DNA of 64,000 nucleotides from Actimicrobium sp035984655 (GTDB lineage Bacteria; Pseudomonadota; Gammaproteobacteria; Burkholderiales; Burkholderiaceae_D): the NCBI RefSeq assembly GCF_035984655.1, contig NZ_JAXCHT010000010.1, forward strand, positions 59,815-123,814, in the 5' to 3' direction. This document shows positions 35,122 through 44,278 of the stretch, one piece after another. Each line of letters starts with the position of its first letter. Position 1 is the first letter of the stretch. The notes below the pieces were generated by a model that was not told the origin of the DNA, ran no database searches, and saw only the letters and a list, made by a program, of their open reading frames with translations. The position numbers and the translations under genes were made by a program.

Positions 35122-35424
35122 TCAGCAAACGTGAGAAGTAACGGCGAGGCGGGTGGCGGCGATCAGCATCGGCATGCGGCAGGTACGTCGGCGGTCGCCC
35201 ATCAGGTGGCGCATGGCCTCGATCGACAAGCCACTGACCTCCTGCATGCAAAGCAGTCGTCCACCGGCAATCGGTTGCCGCAATGCACGGATATCCTGCA
35301 GCAGTCCGCAAGACAGGTACAACGCTTTCGACAGGGCCTTTTCTGAATGGAGATTGAGTCTGACGGCAAGGAAATCAAGCAGCCGCGACGGATTGTAAGT
35401 ACGGGTGTTCAATGGTTGAATCAT
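35122..35424 (-). CDS. Small HTH-like conserved protein
   Basis: A 100-residue protein of a type common in Burkholderiales. It has a short N-terminus TYNPSRLLDFLAVRLNLHSEKALSKAL, followed by a possible XRE-like helix-turn-helix part and a conserved VSGLSIEAMRHLMGDRRR segment. I recognise the pattern but know no function; binding of DNA is an inference. Its stop is 14 bases ahead of the sorbosone-dehydrogenase-like start on the same strand. An ATG at 35433 is an equally possible start. Confidence 0.7.
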   Translation of the reverse strand: MIQPLNTRTYNPSRLLDFLAVRLNLHSEKALSKALYLSCGLLQDIRALRQPIAGGRLLCMQEVSGLSIEAMRHLMGDRRRTCRMPMLIAATRLAVTSHVC

Positions 35425-35618
35425 GGCGCGCATCGCAACGAAAAAGTGACGCAAGTATAAGAAAACCCGTTGCCAGCGTATGTCGACTTCCGCACACAAC
35501 AGGGTGTTTTTATGCCATGCCTGCGCAGCAACAAACCCGCTTGCATGCCAAATTGCAGCACGCAAGCGGTTCACGGCTATCATGCTCGCAACCCTCCATC
35601 TTTCCGGGATACGCCAAC

Positions 35619-36311
35619 ATGTACAGCAATGACGACCGCCTGATCATTTTCGATGCCGACGGCACCCTGATCGATGCCTTCGCGGCGATCGACCAGACCT
35701 TCTCGGCGCACGGCATGGACATTGGCAAACTGGAAAATTTTCAAAAGCGCCGCAAGCTGCTCAAGTACCTCGGCGGCATCAAGGAGTTTCCGGTCAACTT
35801 GCGCAAGCAGTTCGGCAAGCAAAACCGCAAGGCGCTGCGCGCCACCCTGACCGACGTCTACCGCGAGGAGGCGCGCCTGTATCCGGGCCTGGCGGAGTTG
35901 CTGCAGGATTTGATCGCCACGCCGGAGGTGCGGGTCGGGTTGGTCACGCGCAACGTGACCATCGAGCCGGAACTGACCATTGGCAAGTTATTGGCGCGCC
36001 ATGACATCGACATCAACGCCCTCGATTATCTGGCCTACGTGCCGTTGAGCCAGACCAAGACCTCCGCATTCCGCGAAGCACGCACCCGCTTCGATATCAA
36101 TCCGGCGCGCGGCTATGCCTGTGGCGATGAGCACAAGGACTATCTGGCGACCATCCAGACCGGCATGCATCCGTTTATCGTGTCGTACGGATTTGAAGAC
36201 CATCAGCGCCTGACCACCCGCTTTGCCGTGCCGGAGGAAGTCATCTCGCGCACTCCCGACGAGGTGTGTGCGCGCATTCGGCATGGCCTTGGCATTCCCG
36301 TTCGCGATTGA
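35619..36311 (+). CDS. HAD-superfamily hydrolase
   Basis: A 230-residue phosphatase-like HAD protein. Motif I is FDADGTLID with the nucleophilic and acid aspartates. Motif II is the threonine in LVTRN, and the lysine is provided near SQTKTSAF. Motif III lies in CGDEHKDYLA, where acidic residues are present but the spacing is unusual. A C1 helical cap lies between motifs I and II. The resemblance is closest to phosphoglycolate phosphatase-like enzymes; the substrate is unknown. The frame extends upstream to 35412 without family features. Confidence 0.85.
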   Translation: MYSNDDRLIIFDADGTLIDAFAAIDQTFSAHGMDIGKLENFQKRRKLLKYLGGIKEFPVNLRKQFGKQNRKALRATLTDVYREEARLYPGLAELLQDLIATPEVRVGLVTRNVTIEPELTIGKLLARHDIDINALDYLAYVPLSQTKTSAFREARTRFDINPARGYACGDEHKDYLATIQTGMHPFIVSYGFEDHQRLTTRFAVPEEVISRTPDEVCARIRHGLGIPVRD

Positions 36312-36322
36312 TTTCGATTGCC

Positions 36323-37105
36323 ATGAAAACAACGCGCCAGATCGATTCCTTGCCGTCACTTGCCATGAAAAATACCCAGCACGGTGTGCGCCAGCGCCCG
36401 CTCCTGTTCATCGCACTGGCCTGCACGATTCCGGCCTTCTATATGATTCTGATCGGGCCGCAACCTGCCATCCGCCAGATCGGCAATCTGCTCTACGGCA
36501 TTACCGCCGCCTTGATCGCCCTGGAGTTCGTGCTGCAGCGCCGCCATCCGCTGCATGCGCGCAAACCGTGGCACGTCTCGCTCGGGGATTTGCTGATTTT
36601 TTGCGGCGCGCTGGCCAGCGCATGGCCGACCACGCCGCCGTGGTCGATGCTCGAATGGACGCTGCGACTGGGATTTTCCGGCATCGTCTTCCTGCGCTTT
36701 CCGAAGCTGTTGATGGCCTGGATGGTGCCGCGTCACCTGATGCAGATTCTGGCTGTTTCGGTCGTCTTGCTGGCCCTCGCCGGCGGCGGGTTCTACTGGC
36801 TGGAGCCGAAGGTGGTGACTTATGGCGACGGGCTCTGGCTGGCCTTCATCACCGGCGCCACCGTCGGCTATGGCGATCTGGTGCCGTCGACGCCGGCCTC
36901 GCGCGTGTTCGCGGTGTTCATCGTGCTGCTCGGCTATGCCGTGTTCTCGGTGGTCACGGCCAGTATCGCGGCGCTGTTCGTCGGTGAAGATGAACAGCGC
37001 TTCGAAAAGGAACTGCACGCCGACATCCGCGCGCTACGCAAGGAGATCGGCCACCTGCGCGAAGAAATGCATCAATCGATGCGGCCGCCGCGCGACCTGC
37101 CGTAA
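36323..37105 (+). CDS. Voltage-type potassium channel family protein
   Basis: A 260-residue ion channel with about six hydrophobic segments. The pore helix and selectivity filter TGATVGYGDLVP lie near residue 190, the potassium channel signature. The last helix (VFAVFIVLLGYAVFSVV) is followed by a charged C-terminal coiled coil (EKELHADIRALRKEIGHLREEM) of about 40 residues that could hold the tetramer together. The S4-like region has few arginines. It starts 12 bases after the HAD gene; MKNTQ at 36365 is an alternative start. It is convergent with cheY. Confidence 0.87.
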   Translation: MKTTRQIDSLPSLAMKNTQHGVRQRPLLFIALACTIPAFYMILIGPQPAIRQIGNLLYGITAALIALEFVLQRRHPLHARKPWHVSLGDLLIFCGALASAWPTTPPWSMLEWTLRLGFSGIVFLRFPKLLMAWMVPRHLMQILAVSVVLLALAGGGFYWLEPKVVTYGDGLWLAFITGATVGYGDLVPSTPASRVFAVFIVLLGYAVFSVVTASIAALFVGEDEQRFEKELHADIRALRKEIGHLREEMHQSMRPPRDLP

Positions 37106-37474
37106 TCAGACGCCGACGAGCTTCCTGAATGTGGCCAGCACGGCATCGCCCTTGAATGGCTTGACGATCCAGCCCTTGATGCCGGCGGCCTTGCCGCGTT
37201 CCTTCATGATCGGCGAATTCTCGGTCGTCAGCATGATGATGTGGACCGCGCTGTTGCCCAGCTCGCTGCGGATCTTCTCGGCCATCGTCAGGCCGTCCAT
37301 GTTCGGCATATTAACGTCGGACACCACCAGCTTGATGCGGGAGTCGCCCTTGAGTTTTTCCAGGCCGTCGCGCCCATCAACGGCCAGCGTGACGTCCAGC
37401 CCGTTCTTGCGCAGGAAATCGCCGACCTCGTTACGAACCGTGCTGGAATCGTCCACCACCAGAATATGTGCCAT
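37106..37474 (-). CDS. CheY-like single-domain response regulator
   Basis: A 122-residue receiver domain only. DDSS holds the acidic pair, VVSDVNMPNMDG carries the phosphorylated Asp53, LTTEN has the switch threonine, and IVKPFK has the conserved lysine. It is the last gene of the leftward four-gene chemosensory-like operon and the likely phosphate acceptor of the membrane CheA. It may also be the partner of the CheX-like phosphatase. A GAGG ribosome binding site precedes the ATG. Confidence 0.92.
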   Translation of the reverse strand: MAHILVVDDSSTVRNEVGDFLRKNGLDVTLAVDGRDGLEKLKGDSRIKLVVSDVNMPNMDGLTMAEKIRSELGNSAVHIIMLTTENSPIMKERGKAAGIKGWIVKPFKGDAVLATFRKLVGV

Positions 37475-37492
37475 GCCTGTGCCTCGTCAGAT

Positions 37493-38053
37493 TTAAAATA
37501 ATTCAAGCTCGCCGGTATCGGCGCTGTCTTCGTTGTCGCTCACCGCAAAATCCAGATCGGCATAGTCGCTCACGCACAGGCTGACGTGAAACGGCGGCGT
37601 GTCATGCGCGTTCACATCCACCTTGAAATGCTGGACGTGGCCGCAATGCAGCGCATCGATGTAGCTGGCGCAGTGCCGATCGATGATGTTCGGGGTCGAC
37701 ATGCCGATGTGCGGAAAAAATTCGCCGAGGTCGCGGTTCAGGATGCCGCAACAGAGGTTGCCGCACTCTGCGATCGCATCCTGAAATGCCTGTTCGGTCA
37801 TCTCGTCGGCCGCCACATCGTGGATGCGCGCAAAATGGTCACGGGTCGCCGCATTGGGTGTGAAATAAATCAGCACCATCAGACGGAACAGATACGAGGA
37901 CACGGTCAGCATGACGATGCGGGTTTCAGTGATATCGGCCACATCAGTCAGCACGCTGACGTCGCAGCTTTCCTGCGCCGACGGCAACAGACTGGCCTTG
38001 ATGGCTTTGGTGAGAAGACGGTCGAAGCCGTCGCGTGCCTGGAGACTGATCAT
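37493..38053 (-). CDS. CheX-like phosphatase
   Basis: A 186-residue protein. The segment AFQDAIAECGNLCCGILNRDLGEFFPHIGMSTP shows the E-x2-N-x3-G pattern (Glu96, Asn99) and the downstream STP of the CheC/CheX/FliY phosphatase family; members dephosphorylate CheY-P. Flanking strands are variable and the acidic tail (SDNEDSADTGELELF) is unusual. Position between a mini-MCP and a cheY supports this reading. It is a motif-based call, not a proven homology. Confidence 0.65.
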   Translation of the reverse strand: MISLQARDGFDRLLTKAIKASLLPSAQESCDVSVLTDVADITETRIVMLTVSSYLFRLMVLIYFTPNAATRDHFARIHDVAADEMTEQAFQDAIAECGNLCCGILNRDLGEFFPHIGMSTPNIIDRHCASYIDALHCGHVQHFKVDVNAHDTPPFHVSLCVSDYADLDFAVSDNEDSADTGELELF

Positions 38054-38068
38054 GTTCCGGTCCGAGGC

Positions 38069-38791
38069 TCAGGCGCCGAGCGAGGCACGGGTTTTCTTGC
38101 CGGTCAGGCCAAGCCCGATGACGGCGCCGACAATCATCTTGCCGCCGGCCTGCAAATCCTGGAAGGTGGTGGTCGTGATCAAATCGTTTTCGTACAAATT
38201 GCTGCGATATTCCTTCGATAGTGCTTCCGCGCGGTTGGCAAGGGTTCTGACTTCATTGGCGACGACGGCAAAACCGCGGCCGTGTTCGCCGGCGCGGGCC
38301 GCTTCGATCGAGGCGTTGAGGGCGACGATAATGACCTGATTCACGATCAGCGCAAACTCGTCGTTCTTGCTGTGCATCTCGCGGTTGTGCTTGATCAGCA
38401 CGTTCATGTCCTCATGCCAGCGCTCGAACGTCTTGACCAGGCCGAGCAGGCGCGCGATGGTGTCCTCGGATTCGCCGCAATGCCTAAGCGCGGCCTGCGT
38501 GGTGGCGGCGCTAGCGCTGACCAGCTCGGCGATGCGTTGTTCGTGCGCGCGCTGCTGCTGGTCGTGCTGCGCATCGCTGGCATGCTGTTGCTGTTCCAGC
38601 GCCTGCCGACCCGCTGCCACGTGCTGTTCCAGCAGCGCGATCTGTTGTCGCAATGCGCGTTCGCCGGCGGCGACCACGACGCCGTCGATCATGCCGGTCA
38701 TCGCCAGCGTCACACGCCTTGCGCGCCACCACACCATGCCACCGCAACACACGCCACCCAGCACAAAAAATACCACTGCATTCATCATCAT
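38069..38791 (-). CDS. Short MCP-like signalling protein
   Basis: A 240-residue protein with one N-terminal membrane segment (residues 4-20) and a coiled-coil region rich in Gln and Ala. A cut-down MCP signalling tip follows: VALNASIEAARAGEHGRGFAVVANEVRTLANRAEALS. It lacks a periplasmic domain, HAMP and methylation helices, and is much shorter than normal receptors. The C-terminal 35 residues (FQDLQAGGKMIVGAVIGLG) are not MCP-like. Its start is 14 bases after the stop of the membrane CheA gene. Confidence 0.85.
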   Translation of the reverse strand: MMMNAVVFFVLGGVCCGGMVWWRARRVTLAMTGMIDGVVVAAGERALRQQIALLEQHVAAGRQALEQQQHASDAQHDQQQRAHEQRIAELVSASAATTQAALRHCGESEDTIARLLGLVKTFERWHEDMNVLIKHNREMHSKNDEFALIVNQVIIVALNASIEAARAGEHGRGFAVVANEVRTLANRAEALSKEYRSNLYENDLITTTTFQDLQAGGKMIVGAVIGLGLTGKKTRASLGA

Positions 38792-38804
38792 TGACTCAAG
38801 CCAT

Positions 38805-41216
38805 TCAAATATTCAGTGCGCCCGTGGTGCCGCGCGCGGCGCTGGCAGGAGTGGCATTGAGGAGCTGCTGGACCAGTTCGTCCGGCGCGTCATTGCGCTC
38901 TGCGGCAAAGCCGGCTGGCAAACTCACCAGAATGCGGAATTGCCGGAACGCGGCGCCAACGGCGTCATCGGTAAAGGCGATCGAAATATCGCCATGTTCG
39001 CGCTTGACGAAGTCGCGCACGGCATCGAGACCGACGCCGCGCCCGGAGGTGCTGGTGACGGCCTCGGCAGTAGAGAAGCCCGGACGGAAAATCATCGCCG
39101 CAGCCTCGTCATCAGTAAGCAGTTCGTCTTCCGCCAAAAACTCCCTGGCAATCGCCATCGAGCGAATCCGCGCCAGAGCCAGACCACGACCATCGTCGGA
39201 CAGGGCCAGTTGCAGCATCTCGCCGTCGACCCGCATTTCCAGCCGGATGTTTCCGGCCGCCGGCTTGCCCAGTGCAGTGCGCACTGCGGCCGATTCAAGG
39301 CCATGGTCCATGGCGTTGCGGATCAAATGCATGAAGACATTCTTGAACAGGCCGCCAACCTGATTGTGGATGACATAGCCACCGTCATCGATATCGACCT
39401 GTGGCGGTTTTTTACCCAGCTCGACGGCCAGCACGGGCAGCGAATCCAGCACGCCCGAGAGCGCTTCGGCCAGCGACTCGGTGCCGAGCAAGCGCAGGGT
39501 CTGGCGCACCGAATTGCGCACCGCGACCAGCTCGTGCAGATTCGCGGTATTGACGTTCTCGAGCCGATGCAGGCTGTCCGCGATATGCTTTTTGTCGATC
39601 ATCAGATAGCGCTCGACACCGCCGCGGCGACCCGGCCCCTTGCGGCCCAGGCTGACTTCATTGATGCGCGCATAGCGGGCGATCTTGGCCTTGACCTGCA
39701 CCAGCTGCGCGAGCAATTCGGCCTGCTCCCAGACCAGTTCCGAGTTCGGGTCGCGCAGCGCGTCGTAATGCTCTTCGGCTTCGTGCACCTGATTGGCCAG
39801 ATGCAGCAGGCCATAAGTGCGGCCATTGCCCTTGACCGTATGCATGTTGCGAAACAGTAGCGCCAACACGTCGTCATCGCGCTCGGGGTGGGCCAGCACG
39901 GCGGCCTCGTTCTCGTCGATCAGGATCTGCGCATCGGTAATGAAGGCGTGGAATTTCTCCTGGCTGACGGCCAGAATTTCGCCGATGATTTCCAGTTCGC
40001 GGCGTTGCTCATTGGCTTCGGCCGCCAGCGAACGCAGCTCGGTCACGTCACGCAGGCACAGCATCAAACGCACGATCATGTCGGCGTCGTCGGTAATCGG
40101 CGACCAGCTCAGGTCGAGAATCTTGACGCGGCCGTCGGCCATGGTCTTTTCGATTTCGCCGACCATCAGATGCTCGTTGAAGGAAAAGTTCATCACGTCC
40201 TCGCCGACGCAGGCGCCGCCAATGGCGGCCATCTGCGACAGCGTATCGGCGCCCAGGCTGGTATTGGAAAACACCAGATCCATCACGTCGCGACCGACGA
40301 TGTCGGTGGTTTCCAGCAGCGTTTCGAGATATGCCGAATATTCCGGGTGCACCCGGTTGTCGTCGATGATCGTCAGGATGCCCTGCGGGATGTTCTGCAG
40401 CATGGTCTCGACGTCGGCGCTCTTTTGTCGCAGCAGCGCCGCCCCTTCTTCGATCTTGCCGATCATGCCGTTGAATGCAACGATCGAGTGGCCGATCTCG
40501 TCCATCCGGTCGACCGGCACGCGGCGGGTGAAATCCTGGCTGGTGGCGATCTCGCTCATGGTGCCCTGCATGCGACGGATCGGTCCGGTAATCTGGCGCG
40601 ACAGCAGCAAGCCGATCGCGGTCAGGATCAGCACCGCCACGATGGTCACGCCCGAAATCGCCTGCGCGGTGGTAGCCAGATTGGCATTGAGCGTCGCGAT
40701 GGCGGCGTCCTTGCTGCGGTTCTTTTCAATGCGCAGCGTGTCGACAATCTGTTCCAGCTCGAACGCGTACGGCACGACATTGCCGAAGAATGTCGCCTGC
40801 GCCAGTTCGGTCTTGCCGGCCAGCTTGGCCTTGACGCTGTCGTCGATGGCACCGTTGTAGTTGTCCAGGCTTTCCCGGGCCTGATCGACCAGTCCGCGCT
40901 GGACCGCGTTGTCGGCATGCTGCTTTTGCAGCGCAAGCGCTTCATCAAGACTGGCCTTGCGGGCCGTCAGTTTGTCGTTGGCTTGCGCGGCGATATCTTG
41001 ATCCGGCGCGGTGACGATGGCCATCGCCGTCAACTGCACTTCCTTCAATTGCGAGACCAGATCGGCCGAGGCCAGCGCGCTGGGCACCACGCCCTCGGTC
41101 ACCGATTTGACCTCGACGGCGCTGCGGCGCGATTGCGATACCGCATACCCGCCAATCGCCGAGATCGCGATAAAGGTCAGGATGATCAGCAGGGTGATGC
41201 GAAGTCGAATGGTCAT
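38805..41216 (-). CDS. Membrane-bound CheA-like histidine kinase without CheW domain
   Basis: An 803-residue kinase. TM1 is at about 7-26, a four-helix-type sensor domain at 30-185, TM2 at 186-206, then HAMP (about 207-260). A PAS-like segment at 270-395 ends in the DVTEL that often follows PAS domains. The HPt domain has NMHTVKGNGRTYGL with His459, followed by helices. The CheA-type ATPase has HLIRNAMDHGLES, LSDDGRGL and TSTSGRGVGLDAVRDF near 725. The chain stops about 75 residues later, so the CheW-like P5 domain is absent. It fuses sensing and CheA activity in one protein and heads an operon with a mini-MCP, CheX-like and CheY. Confidence 0.88.
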   Translation of the reverse strand: MTIRLRITLLIILTFIAISAIGGYAVSQSRRSAVEVKSVTEGVVPSALASADLVSQLKEVQLTAMAIVTAPDQDIAAQANDKLTARKASLDEALALQKQHADNAVQRGLVDQARESLDNYNGAIDDSVKAKLAGKTELAQATFFGNVVPYAFELEQIVDTLRIEKNRSKDAAIATLNANLATTAQAISGVTIVAVLILTAIGLLLSRQITGPIRRMQGTMSEIATSQDFTRRVPVDRMDEIGHSIVAFNGMIGKIEEGAALLRQKSADVETMLQNIPQGILTIIDDNRVHPEYSAYLETLLETTDIVGRDVMDLVFSNTSLGADTLSQMAAIGGACVGEDVMNFSFNEHLMVGEIEKTMADGRVKILDLSWSPITDDADMIVRLMLCLRDVTELRSLAAEANEQRRELEIIGEILAVSQEKFHAFITDAQILIDENEAAVLAHPERDDDVLALLFRNMHTVKGNGRTYGLLHLANQVHEAEEHYDALRDPNSELVWEQAELLAQLVQVKAKIARYARINEVSLGRKGPGRRGGVERYLMIDKKHIADSLHRLENVNTANLHELVAVRNSVRQTLRLLGTESLAEALSGVLDSLPVLAVELGKKPPQVDIDDGGYVIHNQVGGLFKNVFMHLIRNAMDHGLESAAVRTALGKPAAGNIRLEMRVDGEMLQLALSDDGRGLALARIRSMAIAREFLAEDELLTDDEAAAMIFRPGFSTAEAVTSTSGRGVGLDAVRDFVKREHGDISIAFTDDAVGAAFRQFRILVSLPAGFAAERNDAPDELVQQLLNATPASAARGTTGALNI

Positions 41217-41398
41217 GGCGTAAACGGTTCCATCGTGGGATACAGGAATGGATTGGTGATGGCGTCCCTCGCTGGTTGCGAACGACGTATGCAGGAGAAC
41301 TGGTTCGGCCGAAGTATTGCATCAAAGCATTACCGCAGCATGACATCCAGGCGGATTCTTTCGACTTGCCGAAATGGCATCAGCGCAACGGACCTGCC

Positions 41399-41438
41399 AA
41401 AAAAACAGGCACCCAGCCCGAAGGGGTGATGCCTGTTG
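41399..41438 (-). terminator. Terminator after the DUF5666 gene
   Basis: AACAGGCA (41404-41411) pairs with TGCCTGTT (41430-41437). Read leftward, it is followed by TTTTTTTGG. It lies 35 bases after the DUF5666 stop. Confidence 0.8.
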
Positions 41439-41472
41439 TCGTCGCTGCGGGACTTGCTCCCGCGTGCCGTGG

Positions 41473-42717
41473 TCAGTTATCGAGCTTGATGTTCACGGCG
41501 ACCATCGTCGTGCCGGTCACCTTGCCGGTGACTTCCACCTTGATGCCGTTGGCAAGCGTGCCAGCCTTCGTCAGATCCGCGCCGGCAAAGCTTACGGTGT
41601 ACGTCACACCATGCACGACCAGCGTAAAGGATTTGCCCGCCAGATCGAAGGAGGTGATCGCGCCGTGCAAGTCATTGTTTTGCGCCGCCTGCGTGGCGTC
41701 GTCGTCGTTTTTCACCTCGACCTTGGTGGCAATCAAGGTGCCGTTGGCGTCGAGCGTACCGTCGACTTCGACCCGCGCGCCGGCTGAAACCGTTCCGCGC
41801 ACCGATGCTCCGGCAGGAACGCTGACCTTGTTGCCGTTGACCTCGAAAACGGTGGTCGAGGTGAAGCTGGTGACGATGCCCTCCAGTTCAAGAACCTTGC
41901 CGGCTTTCTTGATATTGTTCAAATTCCTGGCCAGGACGCGGGTGGCGTTAATGGTGGCAGGGACTTGCGCGAACGGTGTCGCCAGACTCCCCTTGACCCG
42001 CACCAGCAATCCGTTCGCAAGCGTCGGCAGACTGTTGCCGGTGACGGACGCATAGTTGATGACCGTGCCATGCAGCGTGAACGTAGTAGCGGTTAAATTG
42101 CCTACGGCGCCAGCCAGGCGCACATCGGTCGCGCCAGTGCGTTCGATCCGGGTCGCGATCAGGCCATCGGCGCCATCCGGAATCCCGTGCACCTCGATCA
42201 GGTCGCCCGCCTTCAGCGCCGAGAGACCGGTCACCCCATCGAATACCGTTGCGGGCTTGACGGTCACCGTCAGACCCAGAATGGTGAATTGGGTGAAGTT
42301 CGGAATGGTGGTGATTGGTCCGCGTACCGCGCTGTGGCTGATGATCGTTTGGGCCGCGCCAGTGACGCCGTCATCATTGCGGCTGCCATCGACGTCGATG
42401 ATCATGCCCAGTCGCAGATCATTTTCCGTCGCGGGCGTGTCATCGTCGGTCGTCACCGCGAGGCTGCTGCTGCTGGTATCGAGTCGCACACCATTCACGA
42501 TCACGCTGCCGAAACCGCTGATCGGCCCGCTGAAGCCGGCGCTGGCGCTGACCACCGGCGTTCCGGCACCGCCCGTGCCACCGCTGCCGACGCTGGCGAC
42601 GCTACCGCCTCCACCGCCGCAGGCGACCAGCACGGCCGCCAATCCCAAGACCATCGCCATCGGAATCCATTGGCCACGCCGTGGCTGCGCCTAGGGATTT
42701 GGTTGATTTTCGTTCAT
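41473..42717 (-). pseudogene. DUF5666 lipoprotein gene with an in-frame amber codon near its start
   Basis: The frame from 42660 encodes 395 residues with repeated small beta domains (DLIEVHGI, LVRVKGS, ARVEVDGTLDANGTLIATKVEV, GIKVEVTGKV), a DUF5666-type lipoprotein. However, an ATG at 42717 with a strong AGGAGA upstream reads in the same frame, meets TAG at codon 9 (42691-42693), and continues as AQPRRGQWIP into the lipoprotein signal MAMVLGLAAVLVAC. The basic residues needed by the signal peptide lie in this upstream part. The gene therefore looks interrupted by a nonsense codon, unless translation restarts at 42660, an amber suppressor exists, or the base is an error. Exported function unknown. 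Confidence 0.72.
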
Positions 42718-42747
42718 GGTGCTCTCCTGTGATGATGAAGCTGCTTG

Positions 42748-43656
42748 TTACGTTGGTGTTGTCGGACGGTCTTCGCCCGCATAGAAATACATGCCGATCC
42801 GCATGCGTACTGTGTGCTGTGCCGGTGGCCGGCCGGTTTCGTCCGGATTCGACTTTCCGGTTTCATGCCGCGCGACTTCCGGCACAACCCGCTTGAGCAT
42901 CTGCGTCCACTCTTTGCGTGCCAGCGCATCCAGCTCCCTGACCGCCTCTGCGGGAATCGCATCGGAATAAATGCTCTGCTCGAGAAATGCCGGCCCCTCG
43001 GCCAGCACGTTGTGCGTCGCGGCTGCCGCGTGGTCGTGCAGGTTGGCCCCCAGATAGGCAAGCATGTGGGCAAAATCCGGGTTTGGGACGAAGGCATTCA
43101 CCTTCAGATGGATCACCTCACCCTCGACGCGCACCAGTTCAAGCCGCAGCAATTCATTGAGCACGGTACGCGGATGGACATCGGTTGAAATGCTCCTGAC
43201 CAGATCGTCAAAACTGGGCGCGCCGTTCCCGGAGCGCGACAGCGGTCGGGGCTGTCCGGCCGCATCGCAGTAGTCGGACTCGGCCATCCAGCGCGTGAAG
43301 ACATCCGCCGGCAACCCTTGCGGCGCGGCGGTCGGAGTGAGCGAATGCGGCTCTTGTTTGGCACTGCGCAGCCGACGAATTTCCTTGCGATGAATCCCGG
43401 TGGTCACCGCCAGATAACTGTCCGTGGTGCGCCCGGAACGCGTGCGTGCATCGCGCTCGGCCTCTTCGAGGAAGACGCTGCGCAACACTTCGGACAGGGG
43501 CTGGTAGGTCACGCCATGCGCGAGCATCAACCGCACGATCGGACGAAACACGTACGCAACCTGTCGCAAGACCCCGGCGCCCGTCGGGCCTGCAGCCGGC
43601 ACACCGTCGACGAGGGTTGCCTCGCCTTCCTGAAAATCAGCATTGCGTGTATCCAT
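42748..43656 (-). CDS. DUF6502-like protein
   Basis: A 302-residue soluble protein with a winged-helix-looking N-terminal half: VLRQVAYVFRPIVRLMLAHGVTYQPLSEVLR and TTDSYLAVTTGIHRKEIRRL. A helical C-terminal half follows. I recognise it as the DUF6502 type that often accompanies DUF5666 lipoproteins in betaproteobacteria; this is from memory. It may be a DNA-binding regulator. It ends 30 bases before the DUF5666 start, in an apparent two-gene operon. Confidence 0.75.
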   Translation of the reverse strand: MDTRNADFQEGEATLVDGVPAAGPTGAGVLRQVAYVFRPIVRLMLAHGVTYQPLSEVLRSVFLEEAERDARTRSGRTTDSYLAVTTGIHRKEIRRLRSAKQEPHSLTPTAAPQGLPADVFTRWMAESDYCDAAGQPRPLSRSGNGAPSFDDLVRSISTDVHPRTVLNELLRLELVRVEGEVIHLKVNAFVPNPDFAHMLAYLGANLHDHAAAATHNVLAEGPAFLEQSIYSDAIPAEAVRELDALARKEWTQMLKRVVPEVARHETGKSNPDETGRPPAQHTVRMRIGMYFYAGEDRPTTPT

Positions 43657-44015
43657 CCGCTACTTTCGTTCGAGATCAATTGAGGAGGACGTTCGGGAGT
43701 CCGGAGCAAACCATTTTCAGCAGTATGCCCAAGGTCGTCGTCATCAAATGGGAATTTAACCCATTTAACGCAGATTCACAAACGAATACGGCATTTCTTT
43801 TCCGGCGCCGTGTTTCGTGGCGGACCAGGTTGGCTCTTGACGAAAGCCGGACCGGCACCGTTCTTCAAGCGCGCATCCGCAATGGCAGCGCGGCTACCGC
43901 GAACGTGGAAGGAGGTGTGCTGGGGCTGGCAACGGCGCGACCTGTCGGCGAGGAGGCGCTGTTCGCGTCGAGTCCGATGCTGGCGCGCAGCGGGCGCAGC
44001 AATCGGATAGCGCCG
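43657..44015. other. Upstream region of the DUF6502 gene, with an inverted repeat
   Basis: No supported gene is present. A local AT-rich part at 43740-43800 carries the perfect inverted repeat AAATGGG (43746-43752) / CCCATTT (43760-43766) with a seven-base spacer, about 90 bases ahead of the DUF6502 start. It could be an operator or promoter-proximal hairpin. A 60-codon-scale frame at 43810-44010 has no support. Confidence 0.5.
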
Positions 44016-44055
44016 AAAAAAAAGGGCTAGCGGCCATTGCGGCGCTAACCCTTCT
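44016..44055 (-). terminator. Terminator of the tRNA-Ile gene
   Basis: AAGGGcTAGCG and CGCTAaCCCTT form a stem around a ten-base loop, with one mismatch. On the minus strand a run of T residues follows. It lies directly behind the leftward tRNA. Confidence 0.8.
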
Positions 44056-44062
44056 TCGATTC

Positions 44063-44141
<79 letters not shown>

Positions 44142-44278
44142 ATTTCCTTTAGAACGCCTGACAAAACGCGCCTTGCTGCGTTGCCGCGCCTTGCCAGACA
44201 CATTTTGTCAGGCGCTCCTACTGCATCACCGCCCGCACCAGTTTCATCCGGCACAAAGCGGCAACATGCAGCTGTTGA

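Noticed and set aside
43810..44010. Small frames on both strands near 43.8-44.0 kb
   Set aside because: They are Arg-rich with no ribosome binding site and run into the tRNA terminator.
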